A stretch of DNA of 6,209 nt from Gemmatimonadota bacterium (GTDB taxonomy: Bacteria > Gemmatimonadota > Gemmatimonadetes > Longimicrobiales > Gaopeijiaceae): positions 1 to 6,209 of the forward strand of contig JAHEKK010000207.1 in NCBI GenBank assembly GCA_024638395.1. Direction: 5' to 3'. Positions 1-6,146 of the stretch are shown here, one piece after another. Both the position numbers and the translations under genes were made by a program. How positions within the stretch are numbered: the stretch's first letter is position 1; the number at the start of each line of letters is the position of its first letter. The notes beneath the pieces are model-generated. The model saw only the letters and a program-made list of their open reading frames with translations. It made no database searches and had not been told where the DNA came from.

Positions 1-23
1 TGGGGGAGCAGGTGGTAGAGCAT
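1..23 (-). CDS. mraY: MraY N-terminus (phospho-N-acetylmuramoyl-pentapeptide transferase), partial
   Basis: Only the first seven codons are in the window. They read MLYHLLP, which matches the usual MraY opening (MLYHLL...). The ATG shares one base with the murF stop codon (TGATG), the normal murF-mraY arrangement in dcw clusters. A good Shine-Dalgarno sequence, GGAG, lies 7 bases upstream, inside the glycine-rich last codons of murF. In the family, MraY is a polytopic membrane enzyme that transfers phospho-MurNAc-pentapeptide from the MurF product to undecaprenyl phosphate, giving lipid I. The identification rests on seven residues plus gene order, so the start is well supported but the rest of the protein cannot be judged here. 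Confidence 0.8.
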
Positions 24-1420
24 CAGCCTTCTCCCCCGCCCGACCCGTCACCGTCGCTCTCGGCCCAGGACTGGAAGGCTGACTCCAGTCGGACCCCCCG
101 GGACGCCTTGAACAGGACTGTGTCACCGGGTCGCACCTCACCGGACAGGGCCCGGCCCAGGGCGGGTACATCGGCGAATCGTTCGATTCGCCCGTCCGTC
201 TCTTCTCTCGCGGCCTCGGCAAACGCTCCCACCAGGAGGAACCGGTCGACGCCGGCCGACAGGGCCCCCGCCAGGACCTTCTTGTGGAGCTCGCCCGACC
301 GGTGCCCCAGCTCGAGCATGCTCCCCAGGATCGCGATCCGCCGGCCCTCGGCCCGTCTCTCCTCGAGATGCTGGAGAGCGGCTTGGACGCTCTGGGGATT
401 GGCGTTGTAGCAGTCCAGAATCACCGAAGCGCCGTGGACGCGAGTCGTCTCTCCCCTCATGGCGCGGGGGCCGACCTGTGAAACACCGCGGGCGGCGGAC
501 TGGGCAGGCACGCCGAGGCACTGGGCCACCGCCAGTGCCAGCAGCGCGTTGTACACGCCGTGACGCCCGGGAACCTTGAGGTCGATCTCCTGGCCGTTCC
601 ACGAGAAGGCATAGGTGCCGTCCGTTCTCAGCCTGAGATCCAGGGGTTTCAGGCCGGCATCGGCTCGTTGGGAGAGGCCGCTTACCCTGACATCGGCGCG
701 CAGAAGCCGGGTCCGTTCCGCCAGAACGCTCGGGTCGTCACCCACGATGACCACCCCCGATTCGGGAACCGCCCGTGCCAGGTCCAACTTCTCGTCGAGG
801 ACACCCTCCAGGTCGCCGAGCAACTCCACATGGGTCTCGGAGACCGTCGTGAGGACGCCCACGGTGGGCTCTGCAACCCGGGCGAGCTCTCGGATCTCCC
901 CGGGCTGGTTGGTGCCCATCTCCAACACGAGGGCCGACGCGTCCTGGGCCATTGCCAGAATCGTCAGGGGCACCCCGATGCGATTGTTGAGATTCCCCAC
1001 GGTCCCGTGGGCGGCGAGGAATCCGGAGATCGCCCCAAGGGTCAGGTCCTTGGCGGTCGTCTTCCCCGAGGATCCCGTGATTCCCACGACCGGGACATCG
1101 ACTGCCCGGCGGCGGAATCGCGCCAGATCCCCCAGGGCACGGAGGGTGTCGTCCACACGGTAGACCTGAACGCCTCCCGGCTGAGGCACGGGCCCGCGGG
1201 CGTCTATCACCAGGCCGGTGCATCCGGCGGCGAGGGCCTGGTCGAGGAAGTCGTGGGCATCGAACCGGTCGCCCTGGAGGGCGACGAAGAGGTCGTCGAC
1301 TCCGGCCTCGCGCGTATCGGTGGAGATCCGTCGATAGGTGTGATCCGTCGCTCCTTCGGGATCCAGGCCGAGGGCCCTACGGACGCGCAGGTCGGTCCAC
1401 GGGAACACGGATTCCGTCAC
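23..1420 (-). CDS. murF: MurF, UDP-MurNAc-tripeptide--D-alanyl-D-alanine ligase
   Basis: This cytoplasmic ATP-dependent ligase adds D-Ala-D-Ala to UDP-MurNAc-tripeptide, completing the pentapeptide used by MraY. The protein is 465 aa, normal for the family. The N-terminal UDP-substrate domain covers about 1-105 and includes STDTREAG near 33 and DLFVALQG near 43. The central ATPase domain has P-loop GITGSSGKTT at 113-122 (K120), GNLNNRIGVPLT at 142-153, LEMGTNQPGE at 166-175 and H197. K211 lies 14 residues after H197, the expected place of the carbamylated lysine. The C-terminal domain has DCYNANPQS at 336-344, GSMLELG at 366-372 and SRGVRLE at 440-446. The tail is acidic and glycine-rich. The GTG start is chosen because AGGGG lies 5 bases upstream and homology begins here. 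The frame stays open to 1888, but that extension is arginine/serine/proline-rich shadow of murE. It follows murE by 67 bases and overlaps mraY by one base. Confidence 0.96.
   Translation of the reverse strand: MTESVFPWTDLRVRRALGLDPEGATDHTYRRISTDTREAGVDDLFVALQGDRFDAHDFLDQALAAGCTGLVIDARGPVPQPGGVQVYRVDDTLRALGDLARFRRRAVDVPVVGITGSSGKTTAKDLTLGAISGFLAAHGTVGNLNNRIGVPLTILAMAQDASALVLEMGTNQPGEIRELARVAEPTVGVLTTVSETHVELLGDLEGVLDEKLDLARAVPESGVVIVGDDPSVLAERTRLLRADVRVSGLSQRADAGLKPLDLRLRTDGTYAFSWNGQEIDLKVPGRHGVYNALLALAVAQCLGVPAQSAARGVSQVGPRAMRGETTRVHGASVILDCYNANPQSVQAALQHLEERRAEGRRIAILGSMLELGHRSGELHKKVLAGALSAGVDRFLLVGAFAEAAREETDGRIERFADVPALGRALSGEVRPGDTVLFKASRGVRLESAFQSWAESDGDGSGGGEG
31..34 (-). promoter_or_regulatory. 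Ribosome binding site of mraY
   Basis: The sequence GGAG, within GGGGGAGAAGG, ends 7 bases before the mraY ATG. It is encoded by the Gly-Gly-Glu-Gly tail of murF, so the C-terminal codons of murF double as the mraY ribosome binding site. This supports the TGATG start. Confidence 0.6.
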
Positions 1421-1487
1421 GGGCGCCCCTGGATTGCGTGCAGCGGGAGGGGGCGTCCGGGGTAGCCTGCTGAACGAGGAGACGCCG
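1421..1487 (-). other. murE-murF intergenic gap, the only spacer in the window
   Basis: These 67 bases separate the murE stop from the murF GTG. All other well-defined junctions in the cluster overlap. No recognisable promoter or T-run terminator is visible. Two short, mutually exclusive stems can be drawn on the transcript. One is GGCGTC (1481-1486) with GACGCC (1452-1457). The other is CGCCCC (1450-1455) with GGGGCG (1424-1429), which would cover the murF ribosome binding site. Such short GC stems are common by chance in DNA of this composition. Confidence 0.5.
1426..1430 (-). promoter_or_regulatory. Ribosome binding site deciding the murF start
   Basis: AGGGG lies 5 bases before the GTG at 1420. 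There is no ATG, GTG or TTG in the murF frame between the murE stop and this GTG, so this site fixes the start. Its GGGG can pair with an upstream CCCC (1450-1453) in the murE-murF gap, as part of a 6-bp GC stem. Confidence 0.55.
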
Positions 1488-2960
1488 TCACTGGACCGGC
1501 TCCCCGCCCAGGGCCGCATGCACGATGCGTCGCTCATCGAAGGGACGCTTTTCGGTGCCGACCACCTGGTAGGACTCGTGTCCCTTGCCGGCCAGGACCA
1601 CCATGTCCCCCGGGGCAGCCTCCCCGATTGCCCAGTGGATCGCCTCTCTGCGGTCGACGAGCTCCACGCGGTTCGCGCGGCCCGACACCCCGGCCGCCAC
1701 CTCGGCGACGATGGCCTCCGGGTCTTCGGTGCGGGGGTTGTCGGACGTGACGACGGCCACGTCGGCGTAGCGTGAGACGGCCTCGCCCATGCGCGGCCGC
1801 TTCGCCCGGTCCCGGTCGCCCCCGGCGCCGAAGACGACAATGAGGCGGCCTTCGACGAGGGGCCGGAGGGTCTGCAGCACCCGGTCAAGGGCGTCGGCCG
1901 TGTGAGCGAAGTCGATCAGGACGTCGAAGGGGACCGAGAGGACCCGCTCCAGCCGCCCGGGAATCTGGGGCGCGGATGAGAGGGCGTCGGCCACCTCGGC
2001 CAGCTCCATTTCGAGGGCAAGGCCCACGGAGGCGGCAGCCAGGGCGTTTTCCACGTTGAAGCGCCCCAGCAGGGGGAGGCGAACGGCGGCACTCGCACCC
2101 CGGTAGTCGAGGCTGAACGCCGCGCCCTCGGCCGTCAGCACGATCCCCGTGGCCGCTACGTCGGCAGGCGTGTCAAAACCGTAGGACAGGCGGGCGCCGG
2201 AGATGGGCAAGCCTACCCAGGACGGAACGTCGGCATTGTACACGACCGTCCCCCCCGCCTTCGAGAGGCTCACCAGGCGCCGCTTCGCCGCGAGATACCC
2301 ATGCCAGTCTCGGTGGTAGTCCAGATGGTCCCGGGTGAGGTTGGTGTAGACCACCACGTCGAACCGGAGGGCATCCAGCCGGTACTGGGCGAGGGCGTGG
2401 GAGGACGCTTCGAGCAATACGTGGCGAACACCGGTGTCGCGGAGCTGGGTCAGCCAGTCGGATACCCGCTCGAAACCGGGGGTCGTGAGGCCCTCGGTGG
2501 ACGGATCCCGCAGGCCGTCGGGCCCCACGAGACCGAGCGTTCCGATCGCCGCCGCCGGCCCCTTCCGGGAAAGGACATGTCGAGCCAGAAAGGCGGTCGT
2601 GGTCTTGCCGTTGGTCCCGGTCACCCCGACGGTAGTCATGACCTTCCACGGACTGCCCGCGACCCGGTCCGCGGCAACCGCTCCGGCCAGACGGACGTTG
2701 TCCACGATCACCTGGGGGAGTTCCACTTCGGCAACCTCCCGCTCGACCAGAGCGGCCACGGCTCCGGCTCGGGCCGCGTCGGCCAGGAAATCATGACCGT
2801 CATGGGAGTCCCCTCGCCAGGCGACGAAGAGGTCCCCTGAGGCCACGGTCCGGGAGTCCTGCCGCACATGGGAAACGGACAGGGTCTCGGGCACCGGGGA
2901 GTCGACCCGTACGCCCGCCGCTTCCACGGCCCGGATGATCTCCGTCATCGGCACGCTCAC
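1488..2960 (-). CDS. murE: MurE, UDP-MurNAc-L-alanyl-D-glutamate--2,6-diaminopimelate ligase
   Basis: This cytoplasmic ATP-dependent ligase adds the third stem-peptide residue to UDP-MurNAc-L-Ala-D-Glu. The protein is 490 aa, typical for MurE. The N-terminal domain carries QDSRTVASGDLFVA at 34-47. The central domain has P-loop GVTGTNGKTT at 112-121 (K119), TTP at 159-161, EASSHAL at 184-190, TNLTRDHLDYH at 206-216 and the likely carbamylated lysine K226 in YLAAKRRL. The C-terminal domain has GRLERV at 335-340, DFAHTADAL at 350-358, FGAGGDRDRAKRP at 377-389, DNPR at 407-410 and GKGHESYQ at 458-465. In this family DNPR marks meso-diaminopimelate specificity. The GTG start overlaps the ftsI stop as GTGA, but its GGGGA is only 3 bases away. 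An in-frame ATG at 2948 (486 aa, MTEIIRAV...) has GGTGA 8 bases upstream and fits usual MurE N-termini. It may be the true start. Confidence 0.97.
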   Translation of the reverse strand: MSVPMTEIIRAVEAAGVRVDSPVPETLSVSHVRQDSRTVASGDLFVAWRGDSHDGHDFLADAARAGAVAALVEREVAEVELPQVIVDNVRLAGAVAADRVAGSPWKVMTTVGVTGTNGKTTTAFLARHVLSRKGPAAAIGTLGLVGPDGLRDPSTEGLTTPGFERVSDWLTQLRDTGVRHVLLEASSHALAQYRLDALRFDVVVYTNLTRDHLDYHRDWHGYLAAKRRLVSLSKAGGTVVYNADVPSWVGLPISGARLSYGFDTPADVAATGIVLTAEGAAFSLDYRGASAAVRLPLLGRFNVENALAAASVGLALEMELAEVADALSSAPQIPGRLERVLSVPFDVLIDFAHTADALDRVLQTLRPLVEGRLIVVFGAGGDRDRAKRPRMGEAVSRYADVAVVTSDNPRTEDPEAIVAEVAAGVSGRANRVELVDRREAIHWAIGEAAPGDMVVLAGKGHESYQVVGTEKRPFDERRIVHAALGGEPVQ

Positions 2961-4924
2961 CCGTCCCCGCCCCGGCCCACCACCAACACGGTGTCGCCGG
3001 CATCGAGGACGGCGCCTGCAGCGGGCCGGGTCTCACGCACGGCGCCGCCGCCCTCGAAGCGCACCCGGAGTCCAAGCTCATGAAGGCGGCGAACCGCGAC
3101 CCGAGCCGGCGAGCCCTGAAGGCGCGGCACTTGCACGGTGCCCTCCGGGTCCGGCAGGGGTTCGGCCTCGTTGCTCGGGGCCAGCGTGTTGGCGAAGCGG
3201 ACCGAGGGGCTTGTGGGCGGGGCCGGGGCGGGGCGTCTTCGGGCTCGGGCAAGCGCCTGACGATCCACCGGAGAGCTCCCTGCCGACAGAAGGGCTTCGA
3301 GCATGGCTCGAGTGATGGGCGCCGCCGTGGAACCACCGTAATAGGTTCCCTTGGGCCGGTCCAACTTCACGAAGAGCAGAAGCTGTGGATCGTCGGCTGG
3401 GAAGTAGGCCCCGAAGGATGCGTTGTATGCGCCGGTCTCGTAGCGACCGCCCACGCCGGTGGCCCGGGCAGTACCGCTCTTCCCGGCCACGAGAAAGGAG
3501 GCCAGGCGCGCCAACGTCCCGGTGCCGGCTTCCACGACATCGACGAGGACGGGCGTGATCCGGTCCGTCACCTCAGTGGACACGACGCGGCGAACCAACT
3601 TGGGTGTACCCACCGCGACGGCCCGCCCCTCGGTGTCTCGGACCTCCCGGATCAGGATCGGCTCCATCAGGGCGCCACCATTGGCCAGGGCTCCGAAGGC
3701 CATGGCCATCTGGATGGGCGTCACCGACAGCTCATACCCGATGGAGAGCGACTGGGGAGATTGGAGAGACCACTGCTCCGGGCGTCGCAGCACCCCCGAT
3801 GCCTCTCCGGGAAGGGGAAGGCCCGTAAGGGCTCCGAACCCGAAATCCCTGAGGGCCTCATACTGCTGGGCCTTTGTGAGGCGCTGGGCGAACTTGGCAA
3901 TCCCCACGTTCGAAGACTGCCTGACAACCCCGGCAAGGGTCAGCCAACCGTCACGATGGACGTCGTTGATCCTTCTTCCGTTGATGACCCAGAGCCCGTT
4001 CTCGGTGTCCACCGAGTCCGTGAGCGCAGCCAGATCGTGCTTCAGCAGCGCCGCCACGGTGAAGGGCTTCATCGTGGAACCCGGCTCGTACGTCGTATTG
4101 ACCGACGAGAGGGCCGCAGTGGACCCTTCGACCACGGAGACCATGGCCAGGACTTCGCCGGTGTGCGGCTCGGTAATGATCAGATCGCCGCCCCGCGCAC
4201 CCGCCGAGTCCACGGATGCCACGAGGATCTCCTCGGCAATGGACTGAAGGTCCGTATCGAGCGTCAGCGTCACGTCACGGCCGGGATGGGGCTCCTGGAC
4301 GATCACGCTCTGGCCCGGGATCTCCCGCCCCAGGTTGTCTCTCGCGACGATGGACTGGCCGCTCCGCCCAGCCAGAATCGAGTCCATGGCCTGTTCGATC
4401 CCACCCACCCCGTCGCCGTCCCGGACGCGGCCGAGAAGCCCACGGGCAAGCTCCGCGTGGGGATAGAGACGGCGGAGGTCGACGGTCTGGTGGACGCCTC
4501 TGTTGCGAACGAGCTCCGCCACCTGCGTCGTGGTGTGCCAGCCGGGAATGGGTACCCACCTCCGGTCGCCTCGCACGGCCCGGGTCGCCTGAGAGCGGCT
4601 GAGTTCCAGATCGGTTTGGAGGAGCCCGATGACCCCATCGGGATCCTGGATCTCGTTGGTGGCCAGCGCCAGGGAGACCCGTCGATGGCTTACCGCCAAC
4701 TCACGGCCTCGCCGATCGAGAATCCGGCCCCGGGGGGCGGGCACGGCCTTCAGCTTCTGGTGTTGCCGTACCGCTTCACGTGCCCAGGACCGGTGCTCGA
4801 CCACCTGAAGCTCGGCAGCCCGAACCACCAGCCCGAGCCCGCTGAGGAGCCAGATCCCAAGCAGTACCCGCCGCCGGGTCTGGACCCGGGCGCGGGAGTC
4901 TCCGCCCTTTCGCCGACGGGTCAT
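2957..4924 (-). CDS. ftsI: FtsI / PBP3-type septal peptidoglycan transpeptidase with C-terminal PASTA domain
   Basis: This is a class B penicillin-binding protein, the DD-transpeptidase that crosslinks septal peptidoglycan. It is anchored in the inner membrane with its catalytic part outside. The 655-aa protein has a basic cytoplasmic tail (1-19), one membrane segment at about 20-36, and the PBP dimerisation domain from about 60, including RGRILDRRGRELA at 65-77. The transpeptidase domain covers about 240-550. Its catalytic motifs are complete: SxxK as S283-TM-K286 in EPGSTMKPF, SxN as S337-S-N339, and KSGT at 482-485. SIGYELSVTPIQ at 394-405 is also typical. A proline/alanine-rich linker (about 561-593) leads to one PASTA repeat at about 594-650 (VPRLQG...LGLRV...VLDAGDTVLVVG). 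The ATG overlaps the ftsL stop (ATGA), with GGGAG 7 bases upstream. It ends in a GTGA overlap with murE. The position between ftsL and murE favours FtsI over another class B PBP. Confidence 0.96.
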   Translation of the reverse strand: MTRRRKGGDSRARVQTRRRVLLGIWLLSGLGLVVRAAELQVVEHRSWAREAVRQHQKLKAVPAPRGRILDRRGRELAVSHRRVSLALATNEIQDPDGVIGLLQTDLELSRSQATRAVRGDRRWVPIPGWHTTTQVAELVRNRGVHQTVDLRRLYPHAELARGLLGRVRDGDGVGGIEQAMDSILAGRSGQSIVARDNLGREIPGQSVIVQEPHPGRDVTLTLDTDLQSIAEEILVASVDSAGARGGDLIITEPHTGEVLAMVSVVEGSTAALSSVNTTYEPGSTMKPFTVAALLKHDLAALTDSVDTENGLWVINGRRINDVHRDGWLTLAGVVRQSSNVGIAKFAQRLTKAQQYEALRDFGFGALTGLPLPGEASGVLRRPEQWSLQSPQSLSIGYELSVTPIQMAMAFGALANGGALMEPILIREVRDTEGRAVAVGTPKLVRRVVSTEVTDRITPVLVDVVEAGTGTLARLASFLVAGKSGTARATGVGGRYETGAYNASFGAYFPADDPQLLLFVKLDRPKGTYYGGSTAAPITRAMLEALLSAGSSPVDRQALARARRRPAPAPPTSPSVRFANTLAPSNEAEPLPDPEGTVQVPRLQGSPARVAVRRLHELGLRVRFEGGGAVRETRPAAGAVLDAGDTVLVVGRGGDG

Positions 4925-5205
4925 TGGCCGACTCCCGGGAGGAACTGCACTTCCGCTTCACGAGGAGGTCGCAGCCCGAGCCTGCGAGCCGCCTCCTCCA
5001 GGACCCAGGCCCGCCCCTCCTTGATCATGAGGTCGCGGGTCAGTTCTTCACGTTCGTCACGGGCCAGCTCGATCTGGCGATCCAGGTCGGCAAGGGCCTT
5101 CATCGTCTCCCGGGCCGAGGATTGCCTCCACGCCACGGTGGTCAGGGCAGCGAGGACGGCGGCCGCAGCCAACACCACCCGAGTCGTCCGGTCCGGGCCC
5201 CTCAC
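4921..5205 (-). CDS. ftsL: FtsL-like cell division protein
   Basis: This small bitopic membrane protein is expected to work with FtsB-like and FtsQ-like proteins to recruit and activate FtsI/FtsW at the septum. With the start chosen here it is 94 aa, normal for FtsL. It has a short basic cytoplasmic tail (1-9), one hydrophobic membrane helix (about 10-26, rich in Ala, Leu and Val), and a charged heptad-like coiled coil (about 32-62). A conserved-looking distal stretch has RRLGLRPP near 74-81, followed by a valine/phenylalanine/leucine patch. FtsL is too divergent to assign from motifs alone. Size, topology and position between rsmH and ftsI carry the call. The GTG at 5205 overlaps the rsmH stop as GTGA and has GGAG 9 bases upstream. 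A GTG at 5220 would add five residues (MEKSR) but lacks a visible Shine-Dalgarno sequence. The stop overlaps the ftsI start (ATGA). Confidence 0.88.
   Translation of the reverse strand: MRGPDRTTRVVLAAAAVLAALTTVAWRQSSARETMKALADLDRQIELARDEREELTRDLMIKEGRAWVLEEAARRLGLRPPREAEVQFLPGVGQ
4932..4936 (-). promoter_or_regulatory. Ribosome binding site of ftsI
   Basis: GGGAG lies 7 bases before the ftsI ATG, inside the last codons of ftsL. It forms half of a perfect 10-base palindrome, CTCCCGGGAG, at 4932-4941. Confidence 0.55.
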
Positions 5206-6146
5206 GCGGCTTTTCTCCACGCCCGAAGCCGGGCGGGGCGTGAACGGGGGTTTGCCGCCAACTCGGCGGGCCCCGCCGAGACAGGCTTTCGTGTCAGGGT
5301 CTCACCCAGGGCCGACATCTCGTGTTGGCGTAGAGGGACCTTCGGAGGTATGCCTCGTCCGGGGTCACTCCAGGCTCGGAACATCCGCTTGACCGAGGCA
5401 TCTTCCCCGGAATGGTAGGAGAGGACGACCAGGACGCCCCCTGGGTTGAGGGCGTCCCGAAGGGCGGGGAGGGCCTCTTCCAGCACCGCCAGCTCGTCGT
5501 TCACGGCGATCCTCACCGCCTGGAACACCCGGGCCTTTTCACTGTGCTTGGCCGGACGCCCCAGTACCGACTCCAGCACCCCGACGAGATCGTCCGATAG
5601 GGCCAGCGGTCGGCGTCCACGCCGCGCCACGATGGCCCGGGCGAGGGCCCGGGGGCGGGGTGCATCTCCACCCCGAAGGTCCCGCAAGAGTGCCGCTTCG
5701 GGCACTGAGGCGAGGTAGTCGGCGGCGGTAGCGCCCTCCAAGCTCATCCTCATGTCCAGGGACAACCCCGGACGCATCGAGAATCCGCGGCGGTCGTCGT
5801 CGAGTTGGTGGGAGCTGACCCCCAGGTCCAGGAGCGCCCCCGCCAGGCCGTCACGCCGGACCTGAGGATCCCCTGCGGCATCCAGAAAGGAGCCCAACAG
5901 AAGCCGGACCCGTGCCGCAAACGGCGCCAGGCGGGCCTGCGCCCGGGCCAGAGCCTCCGGATCCCGATCGATACCCAGGAGGCAACACCCAGGGCAGGCG
6001 GACAGGAGGGCGAAGGCGTGCCCGCCGCCACCCAGGGTCCCGTCCAGGTACAGCCCGTCACCACCTCGCGTCAGGTATGTCATCACCTCCTCGATGAGCA
6101 CCGGAACGTGATAGGAGTCTGCATCGTGTTGGTCCTCGTCCTTCAT
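5202..6146 (-). CDS. rsmH: RsmH (MraW), 16S rRNA (cytosine-1402-N4)-methyltransferase
   Basis: This SAM-dependent enzyme N4-methylates C1402 in the decoding centre of 16S rRNA. The 314-aa length is typical. The N-terminus has the hallmark HVPVLIEEV at 13-21. YLDGTLGGGGHA at 33-44 is the glycine-rich SAM-binding loop, and GIDRDPEAL at 58-66 follows the second strand. LLDLGVSSHQLDD at 105-117 and GFSMRP at 121-126 form the catalytic-side motifs, followed by LDMRM at 130-134. The C-terminal half has VFQAVRIAVNDEL at 207-219, LSYHSGED at 242-249, TRKPVSAG at 285-292 and ANPRSRPARLRAWRK at 298-312. The 242-249 motif is usually FHSLED, so this is a mild variant. The ATG is the only sensible start: an in-frame TGA lies 18 codons upstream, with no ATG/GTG/TTG between. 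No good Shine-Dalgarno precedes it, which fits coupling to an upstream gene. The stop overlaps ftsL. Confidence 0.97.
   Translation of the reverse strand: MKDEDQHDADSYHVPVLIEEVMTYLTRGGDGLYLDGTLGGGGHAFALLSACPGCCLLGIDRDPEALARAQARLAPFAARVRLLLGSFLDAAGDPQVRRDGLAGALLDLGVSSHQLDDDRRGFSMRPGLSLDMRMSLEGATAADYLASVPEAALLRDLRGGDAPRPRALARAIVARRGRRPLALSDDLVGVLESVLGRPAKHSEKARVFQAVRIAVNDELAVLEEALPALRDALNPGGVLVVLSYHSGEDASVKRMFRAWSDPGRGIPPKVPLRQHEMSALGETLTRKPVSAGPAELAANPRSRPARLRAWRKAA
5215..5218 (-). promoter_or_regulatory. Ribosome binding site favouring the shorter ftsL start
   Basis: GGAG, followed by an A-rich run, lies 9 bases before the GTG at 5205. It overlaps the alternative GTG at 5218-5220, so it cannot serve that start. 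The sequence before 5220 is pyrimidine- and C-rich with no Shine-Dalgarno match. Confidence 0.45.

Noticed and set aside
560..1465. A 301-codon plus-strand open frame opposite murF.
   Set aside because: It is a shadow of the murF codons with no protein family features. MurF motifs on the other strand are unambiguous.
1452..1486. The inverted repeat after murE as a rho-independent terminator.
   Set aside because: The stem is only 6 bp with a 23-base loop and no T-run follows. Downstream murF and mraY belong to the same pathway and should be co-transcribed.
2301..2840. A plus-strand open frame of 179 codons opposite murE.
   Set aside because: It mirrors conserved murE codons, has no family motif and no supporting gene context.
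3080..5392. A 770-codon open frame on the plus strand, opposite ftsI, ftsL and the end of rsmH.
   Set aside because: It is antisense to three well-identified genes, shows no recognisable domain, and is rich in Gly, Arg, Pro and His as expected for the complement of high-GC coding DNA. Long antisense frames are common at this composition.
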